From positions 77,543,364-77,607,363 of the forward strand of contig NC_037681.1 in the NCBI RefSeq assembly GCF_003255815.1: a stretch of 64,000 nucleotides of DNA, written 5' to 3'. The translations under genes were made by a program, and so were the position numbers. The notes beneath the pieces were generated by a model. That model was not told the origin of the DNA, did not search any database, and worked only from the letters and a program-made list of their open reading frames with translations. Shown here piece after piece: positions 35,126 to 47,326 of the stretch. How positions within the stretch are numbered: the stretch's first letter is position 1; every line of letters begins with the position of its first letter. Source of the stretch: Theropithecus gelada. Taxonomy: Eukaryota > Chordata > Mammalia > Primates > Cercopithecidae.

Positions 35126-35664
35126 TGTACCAAATGTGAAACGAACCCTAGGAGCCCATATGGAATAACTTATTTTTGCTTGAATTGCCACACAAGAGGT
35201 GAATATTTTCATCCCTGAGGTTTCTAGCTTTCTCCTCCTCATTGTAAATGCTTACAAAGATCTTTCCTCAGGAAAGTGGAAGATAGAGTAATCATAACAA
35301 TTGTAAAGGATTATTATTATGAGGCATTTATTTCCAATACAGAGGCTACTTGCTTAGGTGAAGTGTATTCTGGTTGGTACGCAGGCACAAGCCAAATCCT
35401 GACTGTGTGTGTTGTGGCCATATTCTGTATGATCTAGCTGGTAGTATTGGGTGAGCCTGAACAGATGGTGTTCTTCATTTGGAAAAAGAATGAGTCAGAA
35501 AGGAGATATAAAGTAGTAAAAAATAAAATACAGCATGTCTGTATAGCATAGATACAACAAAGGTATAGTTGTATCCATTAATGTTACATGTAATCATTGT
35601 GCATTTTAATTACAAAGCTAGGAATAGGATTAATGTATCCAGCACTAAAATGCCTCAGGCCCTC

Positions 35665-35765
35665 TTACAAATCTTTTAACCTCTTTTCAATCTGTAATAT
35701 GCAAATTACAGTATATAGCTGTCTATTTTATATAGATTCTGAGAAAATTAAATGAGACTTCAGGA
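35665..35765 (+). mobile_element. MIR fragment
   Basis: tcttttaacctcttttcaatctgtaat...gattctgagaaaattaaatgagact matches the MIR core and 3' part. Short and diverged. Confidence 0.45.
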
Positions 35766-36193
35766 TTAAGATAAGGGTATCTATACATCTGATATGCCTG
35801 CTCACAATTGATGCCTATGCCTTTTGACAAAAGACAAAAAGACAAGTTTCTTTGCATATAGTAGAGGGAGGCTGATTTTAGAAGGAGTGGATTTCTAAAT
35901 ACAAACATAAATATTTAAAGGAAGGAAAAAATATCACAATTGTTGCCAACTGTACATTAGTCTGTTCATAGTAGAATAACTGCATTTTTTATATGGATAT
36001 TGTATCCAAAAAAGTTGTAATTTATCTTCACTCAAAAGCATTGAAAAATTTGTGAATGAAGTAATTTTTGACTAGAGTGGTTCAAACTTACAGAAAATAT
36101 CCAAACTTTCATTTATTTTGGGACCAGAACTCTTCATAACAGAAGCCAGGCAAATTGTCAGTTTTGGTTCCTCTTTCTGATGCAACTGTGACT

Positions 36194-36219
36194 AACACAC
36201 ACACACACACACACACACA
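36194..36219. repeat. (AC)13 microsatellite
   Basis: An uninterrupted AC run followed by gtgagagagag. Confidence 0.97.
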
Positions 36220-36312
36220 GTGAGAGAGAGATTTCTACCACCTGCAGAAACTGAAGTTAACAGACATTATATTGCAAAACTAGAGAAAATGTTTTTAAAA
36301 AACAGATCTCCA

Positions 36313-36621
36313 CCAGGCATGGTGGCTCACACCTGTAAACCTAGCACTTTGGGGGCCGAGGCAGACAGATCACCTGAGGTCGAGAGGTCGAGACCAGCCT
36401 GACCATCATGGAGAAATCCTGTCTCTACTAAGAATACAAAATTAGCTGGGCATGGTGGTGCATGCCTGTAATCCCAGCTACTCGGGAGGCTGAGGCAGGA
36501 GAATCACTTGAACCCGGGAGGCAGAGGTTGCGGTGAGCTGAGATGGCACCATTGCACTCCATCCTGGGCAACAAGAGTGAAAGTCTCAAAAGCAAACAAA
36601 CAAAAAAACACAACAAACAAA
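36313..36621 (+). mobile_element. Alu (AluS-type)
   Basis: Full-length Alu from ccaggcatggtggctcacac to an A-rich tail with caaa interruptions (36595-36621). A few consensus CpGs remain (for example ctactcgggagg, aacccgggagg). Confidence 0.92.
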
Positions 36622-36729
36622 CTCCAGTAAGTCACATGAGAAGACAATTTTGATCTCCAATATTTGCTCATCAATATTTACTTATTATTTGGTGGTGTAT
36701 TTAACCAGCCCCGATGAAAAAACCAAAAC

Positions 36730-37180
36730 TAGTTGTATCATCCAGGGTGCTGCCAAGTTTGAACGGAGGGCACAAACTGTGTAAGTGAGGAGAGTTTAAT
36801 ACAGGGGTTATTTACAAGTGTGTTGTCAGAGTTCTGGAAAACAACAAAAGATGGCACAGTACCCTAGAGCAAGCAATGGTTGGGAACCATTATAACCTTT
36901 ATTCTGAAAGTGCAAGCAGGAGGAGGGGTATGGGAACCCAAAAAGTCTGAGAAGTTTCCATAGGAGGAGCTGTGGCTTTAAGCACAAAAATGCACCATTT
37001 CATGGGGACCCAGAAGGAGTGAGTCAGGAATAAATGCTTCAACCTCCTTCTCCTGCCACCTTCTGATTTCTTGCTGGTACTTTCCATTGGCCAAACCTAT
37101 AGGAAGGCATAAGAAAAGGAAGCCATTCAGATTATCATTCTGGGTCATAGAAAAGAGTGAATAAGGCTGCAGAGTGAATC
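36730..37180 (-). repeat. Possible old LTR remnant
   Basis: Words ttctcctgccaccttctgatt, ttccattggccaaac, aggaagccattcag and agagtgaatctggag are familiar from an old LTR-type repeat whose name I cannot fix. Moderate GC and no coding frame. Confidence 0.35.
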
Positions 37181-37199
37181 TGGAGTATTGGTCAATGTT

Positions 37200-37560
37200 T
37201 ACTACTTGCTTTCTATTGCTGCATAATATAATTACCATAAATTTAGTGCCTACAAACAACACATTTACTATCTCACAGTTTTGCAGTTCAGAAGCCTAGG
37301 CAGGGTTGAGTGGGTCCTCCTCTGCTTGCTTGAAGATTTAAAAGGCTAAAATCAAGGTGTCAGAAAAGCTGGATGGTGATTATGAGAAAAGTAAATCTGC
37401 TCCAAAACTTACTCAGATATTTAGCACAATTCAGTTGCTTTAGTTTGTAGGATAAAGATCCCTATTTCCTCAACTTGTGGCTCCCTTTATCTTGAAGCCA
37501 AAAATGGTGGTTATTTTTCAGGCTTCAAATCTCTGATTTTCCATCCTGTCCTGTCTTCTT
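37200..37560 (+). repeat. Old interspersed repeat, family name uncertain
   Basis: Matches a common mammalian repeat by ordered words: ctttctattgctgcataata, attaccataaatttagtgcc, acaacacatttactatctcacag, aaggctaaaatcaaggtgtc, and ggataaagatccctatttcc. Related in style to 4335-4735. Confidence 0.5.
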
Positions 37561-37597
37561 AGAAAGTCTTGAAATCAGCAGCTGTGAGTCACACAAC

Positions 37598-39020
37598 TTT
37601 GTTCTTATTTTTCTAGGTTATTTTGACTATTCTATGTCCTTTGGAATTCTATATGAATTTTAGAAAAAGATGTTTTACATTTCTGCAAGAAAAATAGTTG
37701 GGATTTTGATAAGGATTGTATTGAATCAGTATGTTACTTTTGGTAGTATTGTCATTTGGTAATATTGTCTTCCAATGTCTGAATATGACCTATCTTTCAT
37801 TGTATTTGGGTCTTATTTAATTTATTTTAGCATCATTTTCTCATTTCCAGTGTATAAGTCTTGTGCTCTTTGGTTAAATTATTCCAATGTGTTTTTTTCT
37901 TTTGATGCTTTGTAAATTAAATTGTTTAATTTATGTTTTGATTGTTCATTGCTAGTGTATAGAAATGTAATTGATTTTTGAGTGTTGGTGTTGTATCCTG
38001 CAGCATTAATGAATTTGTTAGCTCTAAATTTTTTTTTTGTAGATTCTTTAGGATTTTCTAGATATAAGATCATCTGTGGATAGAAATAGTCTTACTTATT
38101 CCTTATTCTTTATTTGAATGCTTTTTATTTCTTTTTCTTGTCTAATTGCACTGGTTGGGATTTCCAGTATTATGTTGAATAGAAGAGGAGAAAGTGGGTA
38201 TATTTGTGTTGTTCCTTATTTTGGGGGAGGAGTTTTTTTAAGGCATTCACCATTGCATGTGACATGAACTGTGGGTTTTTTTGTATATGACCTTTATCAT
38301 GTTGAGGAAGTTTCCTTGTATTTCTAGTTTATTATGTTTTTATCATAAAAGGTTGCTGGATTTTGCTAAATGCTTGAGATAATTATATGCATTTTCCCCC
38401 TCATTCTGTTAATGTGATGTATTATTTTGCTGAATTTATATGTTGAAAAGCTCTTGCATTGCTGGGATAAATCCCACTTGACCATCATGTGTAATCCTTT
38501 TTTTTTTCTAATGTTGTTGGGTGTGGTTTGCCAGTATTTTGTTGAGGATTTTTGTATGTATTTTCATAAGGAGTAATGGTCTACAGATTTATTTTCTTGT
38601 AGTGTCTTTGTCCAGTTTTGGTGTCAGGATAATGCTGACTTCACAGAATGAGTTAGGAAGTGTTCCCTCCTCTTATTTTTTGGAAGAGTTTGGGAAACAC
38701 TGGTGGTAATTATCCTTTAAACATTTGGTAGAGTTTACCAGTGAAGCTATCTGGTCCTGGATTTTCCTTTGTTAGTAGGTTTTTGATTACCGATTCAATC
38801 TTTTTTCATATTGTAAGTCTGTTGAAATTTTGTGTGCATGTGTGTTGTTGTTTTTTTGAGCCAGTTAAAATAATCTGTGTGTTTCTAGGATCTTTTCCAG
38901 TCTATCAAGGTTATGTAATTTGTTGGCATACAATCATTCTGTTGCCTGCTCAAATATGATGTTGAATTCTCTAGTGAGTTTCTCATTTCAATTATAGCTG
39001 TCCTTTGGTTTCTTTGAAGC
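37598..39020 (-). mobile_element. Old LINE-1 ORF2 fragment (L1M-type), antisense
   Basis: Antisense ORF2 from the RT region backward: tatagaaatgtaattgattttt, ttgtatcctgcagcattaatgaa, ggattttctagatataagatcat, gggataaatcccacttg, and atctggtcctggattttcctttg. The frames are destroyed. The right end abuts a MER2-like transposon. Confidence 0.85.
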
Positions 39021-39021
39021 A

Positions 39022-39310
39022 TTGGTTTCAGGATCCCTGCAGACACCAAAATCTATATTGCTCAAGTCCCTTATATAAAATAGCATAGTATTTGCATATA
39101 ACCTATATACATTCTCCCATATGCTTTAAATTATCTCTAGACTATAATCTCTAACTTCATATAAGTTATATTTAAATAGTTGTTATAATATTTTGTATTT
39201 ATGTGTTTTTATTGTTGGGATGTTATTTTCTATTTTTAAAAATTTTTTTCATCCACAGTTGGTTGCATCTGCAGACATATGGAACCCTTGGATATGAAGG
39301 GCCAACGCTA
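39022..39310 (-). mobile_element. MER2-type DNA transposon (Tigger/pogo MITE)
   Basis: attggtttcaggatcc...caccaaaatctatattgctcaagtcccttatataaaa...tagcatagtatttgcatataac...gttggttgcatctgcagaca...ggatatgaagggccaacgcta is the MER2 order. The right terminal repeat ends in TA at 39309-39310. The left terminal repeat is missing, lost at the join with the L1. Confidence 0.8.
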
Positions 39311-39311
39311 T

Positions 39312-39545
39312 ACTTTTCAGCACCAATATTTCTGTATGGTTCCTTTTTATAATTCTCTTTATTGATACTCTCAGTTTCTCATACATTATTTTCCTGGTTT
39401 CTTTCTGTTCTTTTTCCATGAGTTTCTTCAGCTTTTTGAACATATTTCATATTTGAGATAGTTGATTTAAATACTTCAGTCATATATAGTTAATCACAAT
39501 TAATCTTATACTTGAAAATTGCTAAGAGAGTAGATCTTAAACGTC
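39312..39545 (-). mobile_element. Possible L1-like fragment
   Basis: tctctttattgatactctcagtttctca and gagtttcttcagctttttgaacatatttc resemble antisense sequence from old L1s. No firm family or boundary. Confidence 0.35.
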
Positions 39546-40395
39546 ATCACACACATACAAAAATTAGATATTCTTCTTCCTGAGGGTTTGTTATACTTGA
39601 CTGTTGAACATTTAGCTTGTATTCTGCCAATGTTTGAGTAGGAATTCCTTGAGTTTTAGGAGCCTTAAACAACAATGGAAATTATAACAACAACTAAGCC
39701 AACTTTTCCAGGCTTTGTGGCTTGGCTCTGGGCTGGGCACTCCTTTAACATTTAGCCAACTCATTTACATTTCTCCCATATCTTTCCCTTCTTACTTGCA
39801 CTATGTCTCTAGATCAGTCAGTGGTGAAAGCTTAGGGTCTTCTCTTCTGTTTTTCTGAGCCTGTACCATGTCCTGGACATGGACTGTGGCATTCTAAATT
39901 CTCCAGTAATACATAAGCACTTTGAATGTCCTAACTTCCTAAAGAAGCTCTTTCCCTTGCTCTTCCTACCGGGGTTTTGGAGATCTACTCTATGCGTCAA
40001 TATAATCTTTGGTCTCCAAAAGCGAAGGCAGACTTTTCTGTGTCTTACAATGTTTTCAAAGCAGTTCTCACGTAATTCCTGCCTTGAGTGGGTCCTGGAA
40101 TAGGTGTAACAGAGGGGAGGAACTCATATTAGTTCTTCAGGTTGTCCCCAGGCAGTTTAACACAAACAGTAATTTGTGAATAAGGTCTGCTTTGCTCCCT
40201 TCAGATCCAGGTACTAGGATCACATTAGGAGCAAGAGCTGCCGTCTGGAAGATTGCTTCCTAGCTCAGGAGGGGATGGGAAAAGCACAGATAAAAATGTC
40301 ACAAAGATTTTCATAATTTTTAAATTTGATTTTAAAAATTCAGTGTCCAACACTGAATTATTGTAACCTTTGAATATTGTCTACAGTTTTGACAA
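39546..40395. other. Unassigned DNA
   Basis: No gene recognised. The composition is closer to 40% GC around 39700-40260 than in the flanks, without a recognisable exon. Confidence 0.5.
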
Positions 40396-40399
40396 CGTT

Positions 40400-40690
40400 G
40401 CTTGTCTTGTTTCTTATTTTGGGGGGAAAAGTTTAAAGCTTTCACCATTACATGTGATGTGAGCTGTGGGTTTTTCATATATAGTCTTTATCGTTTTGAG
40501 AAAGTTCCCTTATGTTTCTAATTTATTATGTGTTTTTATCATACAAGGGTATTGGGTTTTGCTAAATCCCTTTTTTTCTGTATCACTTGAGATAGTATGC
40601 TTTCCCCTCCTTCATTCTATTAATGTGATGTATTATTTTATTGAATTTATATGTTGAATGACTCTTGCATTGCTGAGATAAATCCCACTT
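40400..40690 (-). mobile_element. Second antisense L1 fragment covering the same ORF2 region
   Basis: Roughly 80% similar to 38205-38475 (tcaccattacatgtgatgtgagctgtggg, gataaatcccactta). It may be an independent L1 copy or an old duplication of part of 37598-39020. Confidence 0.75.
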
Positions 40691-41638
40691 AGATTTTATC
40701 TAGATTTTTTATTGTTACCTAGAATTTCAATAAAGTTGGTTCTGTCAGTTTCTGTTGTCTTCTTACTATTTCTGTGGAATTAAAATAGGAGTTTGGGACT
40801 CCCTACTCTGTCATTTACTGGCATTTATCATTATTATTTTCACCATCACCTCAGTGAGAAAAATCTTCATGAGACTTTCTGTTCATGGACACCTCTATTT
40901 TATTCCTATGCAGTATCTGTTTCCATTGCTACCCAGATTAGCCTCCATATTGCATCACTTTTCTACAATATTCTAAATTATCTTTCTTTACTCCTTTTCT
41001 ATAATATACTTTTATCCTTATGGCTTTGACGAATACCTAAGTATGCATGAAACTAGTTAATTGCTTTGTCTTTTCCAAATGTGGACTTCTGGTTCTGGCT
41101 AGAATACCATCTTTTTGTTTGGAATTGCTATTAATTCCTGGTCAGTAACCAAAGCAGAGTTTTCAACACTGTTCTGTTATTTTTCTGTATTTCTCTAGTC
41201 AGTTTGTGTTCTCATTCTCCATCTTCTACATGCTTTTAAACATATTCCCATCTTCTACCTTGTTATCATCAGATTGCTTTTTCTTTTTTTTTTTTTTTTA
41301 CCTCACAGAGAAAACAGATGCTATCAGATTATAAGTCATTACCTTTTGTACATTAAATCCATAAACCAAACTAAATTTGCACTCATCATGTACTTCTTGC
41401 TATTAATGACATCACAGAAGTTTTTCTTATCTCATCCAAGACTAAATTCCCTGCATATGCGTCTGTTCTTCTTGCAGCATCTTCGTGACTTTGACTCTTG
41501 GGTATTAATTATCCGCTTGATGTGTTGAAGCTGGCTTGTTCTAGCTCACAAGAACTGATTGATATTTTTTAAGAAATTTTGAGGGATGGTTGATGTCAAA
41601 CTGGTCAGTGAAGATAGGTGATGGTAGAAATATCTACC
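40691..41638. other. Unassigned DNA
   Basis: No gene was identified. A T run is at 41281-41299. Pyrimidine-rich throughout, with no clear repeat family. Confidence 0.5.
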
Positions 41639-41839
41639 CAATGTAAATCATCAAAAAATCATCAAATGCTACACATATATTTATATGTTATGTATATATT
41701 ATATATGTATTATATATTTATATAAATATATAAGTATTATATAGTATATATAAAAATATATATAAATATATAAGTATATATAAATATACATATATAAATA
41801 TATATGTAGCATTTGATGATTTTTTGATGATTTACATTG
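41639..41839. repeat. Palindromic AT-rich repeat, 201 bp
   Basis: Left arm 41639-41686 and right arm 41792-41839 are reverse complements with one mismatch in 48 (41674/41804). The outer part (caatgtaaatcatcaaaaaa) is not simple AT repeat, so the match is not a low-complexity accident. The 105 bases between are almost pure A/T and partly self-complementary. The structure could extrude as a cruciform. It resembles the PATRR class, known in human for breakage and recurrent translocation. Confidence 0.93.
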
Positions 41840-41906
41840 TGTATATATACACATATATTTATATATTATATATAATATATATAAAATATATACTATATAT
41901 ATTTTA
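41840..41906. repeat. AT-rich microsatellite
   Basis: TA/ATA repeats directly after the palindrome. Confidence 0.9.
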
Positions 41907-42309
41907 GCTGAATATTAAACATTTGTCAATACACTATTGCTTATTTTCTACCACTCTATTAAGTTTAATTCCAATGATCATTTTAAAAATGTTGGTTTCC
42001 CTCAACTTAAAAAACAGCAATAGAATAGTAGCAAAATTTCATCTCTTTCAATTATAGTTGTATTTATGTCCTCCCATTTGCAGTCAAGAGTCTAAAATAT
42101 ATTCTTAACTTACAACATCATATATAACATAGTGATGGTGATAAATATTTTTCAATCATTATTATTTGGGCCAGTGAGCTAGATATTTTCATTTACTACG
42201 GATTAAAATGTAAATTTACTTGGCAATAGGGATTAAAGGCCTTACAGATACCACTATTCTTTGATTTATTAGTGGTACTTTGAGAAATATATAATTAAAA
42301 AATAAGCCA

Positions 42310-42560
42310 CATGTAACCAACATTTCACTCACATTACTTTTAATAGCAAAACATTGGAAATAGTATAAAGATCTAACAATAGGCAAATTATTAAATAAAA
42401 AATGCATTTATACAACATGTGACTATATAGACAGTGAGAATGAATTGGTCATAACTTTAGGTACAAGTTGTAAGAGAAAAAAAGGACTGGAAGATAATTT
42501 GCTACCGTATTAGAAAGAAGAAAGACGGAAAGCCCTGAAGAGGTAAGACAATGTAAAATG
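42310..42560 (+). mobile_element. Old LINE-1 ORF2 end (L1ME-like)
   Basis: tttaatagcaaaacattggaaa, aataggcaaattattaaataaa, and catttatacaacatgtgactatatag match the C-terminal ORF2 region of old L1s (usual words: aaactggaaacaacc, ggttaaataaattatgg). Diverged and non-coding. Confidence 0.6.
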
Positions 42561-43757
42561 TATATGAGGAGTAAAACCTCATAATGATTCTAACACCACA
42601 AAGGGATAGTGTTATATTCAATTAATATAGCTTTATTAAACCGACTCCTGTGTTTCTGTGGGGTGAAAGTAGTATAAGTTACAATGTTACAGGGGAATTA
42701 ATCAAACGATTATTTTTACTGAATTAACATTTTGGTTTTTCTCTTATTGCTGCTGTCAACTTGGCTGAGAAAATAAATAGCAAAATATCCTATAGCAACT
42801 TTTATAATAATACCAATAATTGATGCTAAGCACACTTTTAAAATTAAGTATAAAATCTAATTTATTTGCCAATTGGGACATGATAAAGAAATGAGCTTCT
42901 GCTTGGTAACTCAATTTATTTATCTTAGTACTGCATTTGCAATTACTTTTATGGAACTATGTTGTTTGTTTTCATTAACTAAAATTAATCAGTAAATATA
43001 ATATTAGCACTTTCACTAGAAATATCTCTAAATATATAAAATAAATGCAAGGGTGAACCTGATGGAAGCATTGCAAAAAGCATTTAGTATTTTCAGGTTA
43101 CCCTTGTTCAAGATGACATTCAAATTAATTTATTTTATTACACAGAAAAGGGTAACACATTGAAAGACTAATTCAGCAGTGAGCTATTTCCTTTTAACTT
43201 TTAAACAGTATCATTAAAATTACTTAGAAGCTTGTCTCAAATGTTATTCAAGATGCTATACGTGCTTCTAACAGCTTAATGAAATGAAGAAGTACCTACT
43301 AATTTTCTTTCCAAACTAGAAAGATAAAATAGAGTATTCCAACTGTCTCACACATATTTATGACTTAAAAATGATTTTCAGTATTAGAAAAATATGTTTT
43401 GTTTCTAACTCCAAGGATATCTCCATCTATCTATCTATAGACTAGAAAGAGATATATCTCTATATCTATACATCTCTATATCAATTTCTGTCTATATGAA
43501 ACTAGCTTCTAAAAATGATATCCTGGATGTATTCTGGATCTATTGTGTATTTCAAGTGACTCGGAAACCAGAATACACATTGAGGCAAAAATCACCCAAT
43601 ATCCATCAGTTATTCTTCCTTACTAATAAAATGTGATGTTTTTAAATATAGCGGTGTCCAGTTAAAAAATCATAATTTTTCAAGCTCCCTTGCAGCTAAA
43701 TGTAATGTATTAACTCTAAGTGGATGTAGTTGTGTGAGACTTTAGAAAAACCAAAAT
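42561..43757. other. AT-rich DNA with a tetranucleotide-like tract
   Basis: No gene was found. An imperfect (ATCT)n tract is at 43421-43490. Confidence 0.6.
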
Positions 43758-44037
43758 GGCCCGGGCGCGGTGACTAACTCCTATAATCCCAGGACACTGG
43801 GAGGCCGAGGCGGGCAGATCATGAGGTCAGGAGATCAAGACCATCCTGGCCAACATGGTGAAACCCCATCTCTACTAAAAATGCAAAAATTAGCTGAGTG
43901 TGGTGGCACATGCCTGTAGTCACAGCTACCTGGGAGACTGAGGCAGGAGAATCACTTGAACCTGGGAGGCAGAGCTTGCAGTGAGCTGAGATTGTGCCAC
44001 TGCACTCCAGCATGGTGACAGAGCGTGGCTCTGTCTC

Positions 44038-44064
<27 letters not shown>
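43758..44064 (+). mobile_element. Alu (AluSc/Y-like)
   Basis: Starts ggcccgggcgcggtg and has atcatgaggtcaggagatcaagaccatcctgg, a Y/Sc-type pattern. A small gap near cagcatggtgacag is present. The A tail is 44038-44064. Confidence 0.93.
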
Positions 44065-44069
<5 letters not shown>

Positions 44070-45440
44070 GTCATCCCAGAATACTATATATTTTCGCTGC
44101 CCAAGTGTTAGAACAACTGAATTATTTTAATAAAAAAATATATATCCATTTTTCAGATTATAGGTCAAAACTTTTGGTATGAAATATTGAAAATTAAAAT
44201 GAGACAAAATTAGTCCAATAAGGAGAATTATTGACTCACTTACCTAAATAATAATTGTACTATAGGGACAATTGGTTCTTGTGACCTGAAGGCTATTTGG
44301 ACTTTGATTATGAGTCGCTGTATCAGCTTTGCTTCTCCCTCTGTGCCTGTTCATTTTTGTACTCTAGCTTTTGTTTAAACATTGGGGTCACAGCTGTTAC
44401 CTATTCTTAGCCTATGTTTTCCAATCTTTTTATAGCCAATTTTTACTGACTTATAAGACAAGCTTGAGACCTATATAACCTCAAAATATGAATAAGGGAT
44501 ATTCATTTCAGACATTTCAATATTTGAAAAAAATATTTATGCCTTGTTTGTTATTGGATGAGTATAAATAATGCACAGCCTCTTATTTGAATGAAATAAA
44601 TATTAGAACTGTCTACTCTCTCAACAAATTTATAATGCAGCAAGAAACAACAAGTCAGCACATCTTCTCAAGAAGGAAAAGAAATCTCAGAATTTCCAGG
44701 ATTTAGACTTTTTTTCTCTTCAAACAATCTCTGTTTCTGACTTCTTTCTGAAAGTTAAAGATTTGGTATGAATAGCATATTGATTACTCTTAAAACATCA
44801 GAAAGTAATTTCTGTTCTTCCAGAATCTGTTTAGGGACTGAAAGAAAGAGTTATCTCTTTGTTCATATGAATAACTTTTCAGAAGCGTAATTCCATTAGT
44901 TCAGAATTTTCAGAATCAAACATTGGGAGTAGGGTGGAAGTTGGGTTATTGTCTCCCTCCAATAGTGCATATGTCATTTCTTTTAAGTTTTAATCAGTAT
45001 AGTTAATAAAATAAAATCCTTTCATGATGAAATATTTTAAGTGTTGTTTTGGTACACATATCTATTCAAAAACAGCAAAAATTGTGTGGCTTTTTAGTGT
45101 TTTGATAGATGAACAAACTATGTTTACTTTAAATTAAATACTTTTAATATTTTGTTTATATGCTGTTTTACTTATACTTGTATTATAAAAATAAACAGAA
45201 ATGACATAAAAATATGTATAAAATATAGCAACATGAAGTAAATTTGCATAAGAGAAAGGAACAAAGCATGAATTACATTAAGCAAGTGCACCGGAACCAG
45301 AGGATCACTAGTTCACAGCATCCATGCCATTAACCTAAATGCGCTTACAAGGAGCAGCTCATATATTTGACCTCAAATTCTTGAATATCCAATACAAAAG
45401 AAGGAAAAATTATTCCTTATGAAATTTGTAGTGTCTATAT
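44065..45440. other. Unassigned AT-rich DNA
   Basis: No gene, RNA or repeat was recognised with confidence. Confidence 0.55.
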
Positions 45441-45441
45441 C

Positions 45442-45764
45442 CATGCTGTCCAATATACTGTGCCACTAACCACATGTGACCTCTAGGCACTTGAAATGTG
45501 TCTGGTGCAAATTGAAGATTCCTAAGTGTAAAATACACTTTGAATTTTAAAGGCTTAGAATTTTTAGAAATGTATACATCTCAGTAATCATTTTATATGG
45601 ATACATATTTAAATAATATTTTGAATATATTGGGTTAAATAAAATATATTATTAAATTTATTTCACCTAGTTCTTTTTACTTTTCTTAGAGTGACTGCTA
45701 GAATATTTAAAATTACATTATCAGCTTGCAGTTGTGGCCCTCATATTTCTATTAAACAGCACTG
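45442..45764. mobile_element. hAT-type MITE (MER58-like)
   Basis: Terminal words catgctgtccaatat (left) and ttaaacagcactg (right) are inverted repeats of the gctgtccaat type. Inside are accacatgtgac, cacttgaaatgtg, and ttgggttaaataaaatatattattaaa, as in Charlie-derived MITEs. Eight-base flanks (tctatatc and gtatatat) are a decayed possible target duplication. The family name is from memory. Confidence 0.7.
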
Positions 45765-45818
45765 GTATATATAGTAAAACAATTTTATTGCGCTAAGAAA
45801 GTACCAAGATTCCTAATA

Positions 45819-46859
45819 CAAGCAGTCCTCACTTAGTATGATTTCTGATATGTGTATATTTAAGTTTCCTTGGTTTATTCAAATAATACTTAACTCCCAA
45901 CAAAATAATTCAAATTTTGGTTACTATGGTATTGTTGTGAGTTATTATATAAAGTACAAATTTCACTGCTAGCTCTTTATTCCACAAACAGCTATGTAAA
46001 TAACAGATGTACATTATGATCAGTGGTCAATCATGTCACTTCCTGCACAGTCTCTTGGCGAGTGGTTAGTGCACACCTGTTATTCTGTCACACACATGTA
46101 GTTCTGTTTTCTCCTTGTCTCTGAGTGATAACCAGTACGGTACTTGACAAAAATGGAAAACTGAAAGAAAAAATAGGCAAGCAAAAATGAAACTACAGTA
46201 AATAAATAACAGTTGGTAATGGTGGAAGTGAAATTTGAGTCAAATGTACGTGAAGTCATGAAAGAAATGACTGACCATGGAAATTTTGGCATTGCTATCA
46301 CTCAAGAAATCTAGCTGTGTAGTCAGAGGAACTTAGTGAAGGTGGGCTCATAGACATAAATGAGGACAGTGATTGTGGCAAAAAGAATGCAGAGAAGTGA
46401 TGCTGTCAAAAAGTTGACATTAATAAAAATTTCTGAGGTTTTACAACATTAAAAGTACAAAGAGAACAAAAATGATGGAAGCCTGTGTAAACTTAGAAAG
46501 GAATATGACAACTCACCAAGGCGTACAAAAGATACTTGCTCCCTATCCTAAGTTATAAGATGAAGGAAGTCAAGCACTGATCAAACTACTCTTGATAAAT
46601 TTTGCAAATAAATAAAGCACATGAATTTCCAATGTTTCTAATGTTTTAAAATATTATGTTTAATAAATATTAGCTTTATCATTTTTAATTTCCCTATACA
46701 TTTATGTCAAAGAGTAATTTTTTAATGTTTTGACAAAATTGTAAAGTGTATAGAACAAAAAGCATATTTTCCATTGATTATTAGCAAAGTTTTGCACAGG
46801 TCTAATTTGAATAGTTATTTTTACAGAACAACTCAGTGAGGCAGAATGAGGACTACCTG
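45819..46859 (+). mobile_element. Tigger-family (pogo-like) DNA transposon, internally deleted
   Basis: Inverted ends (caagcagtcctcactta and, on the minus strand, caggtagtcctcattct) are each flanked by TA (45817-45818 and 46860-46861), the pogo/Tigger target. At about 46480-46610 the plus strand encodes a decayed transposase C-terminus: an N-L-E-R-N-M-T run, then a Q-K-I-L-A-P-Y motif, as in Tigger proteins. The catalytic core is gone; the element is 1.04 kb. Confidence 0.75.
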
Positions 46860-46861
46860 TA

Positions 46862-47315
46862 CTAAAATGGTGATAATATTTTCCAAGGTTTTTCATGGAA
46901 ACGTTATTATTTAATGGAATGAAAACATCTCCAATCCTTACCACAGGTCAGTCACCAGATTTACTGATTTTTTTTCTTGTAACACTCACTAATAGTGAAT
47001 AGTGGTCAATGGTATCATGGCAGAAGCACAGGTCAGTAGAACATGGACGCTCTCTGATGAGTCAATGCAATGAGATCCAGGTATTAGCTCATGATCATTT
47101 CTCTAAGTTAAATTATGGATTTGAAAAAGGGACTATTGATTATGAAGGTAACCATTTCCATCTGACTTTCAGAAGTGAGGTAGCAGAGAGTTTGGAATTT
47201 TATGCTAAGAGAAGTACCTCTAGTGGGGATAGTCTACATTAGTTGAATTCAGAGGGCCTTATATTTTACCAATCAGCAGAATAATATGATTATTAAATTA
47301 GCTATTAAATGAGTT
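46862..47315. other. Unassigned DNA with one open frame
   Basis: An open frame of 77 codons (47009-47242, plus) has no recognisable motif. No splice or promoter context was found, so I do not call a gene. Confidence 0.5.
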
Positions 47316-47326
47316 AAAAGAGTATT
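47316..47326. repeat. Likely L1 target duplication, left
   Basis: aaaagagtatt, differing by one base from aaaaaagtatt at 51535-51545. Confidence 0.6.

Noticed and set aside
41639..41906. CRISPR-like or satellite array
   Set aside because: It is one palindrome followed by AT repeats; there are no regularly spaced direct repeats with unique spacers, and the DNA is primate.
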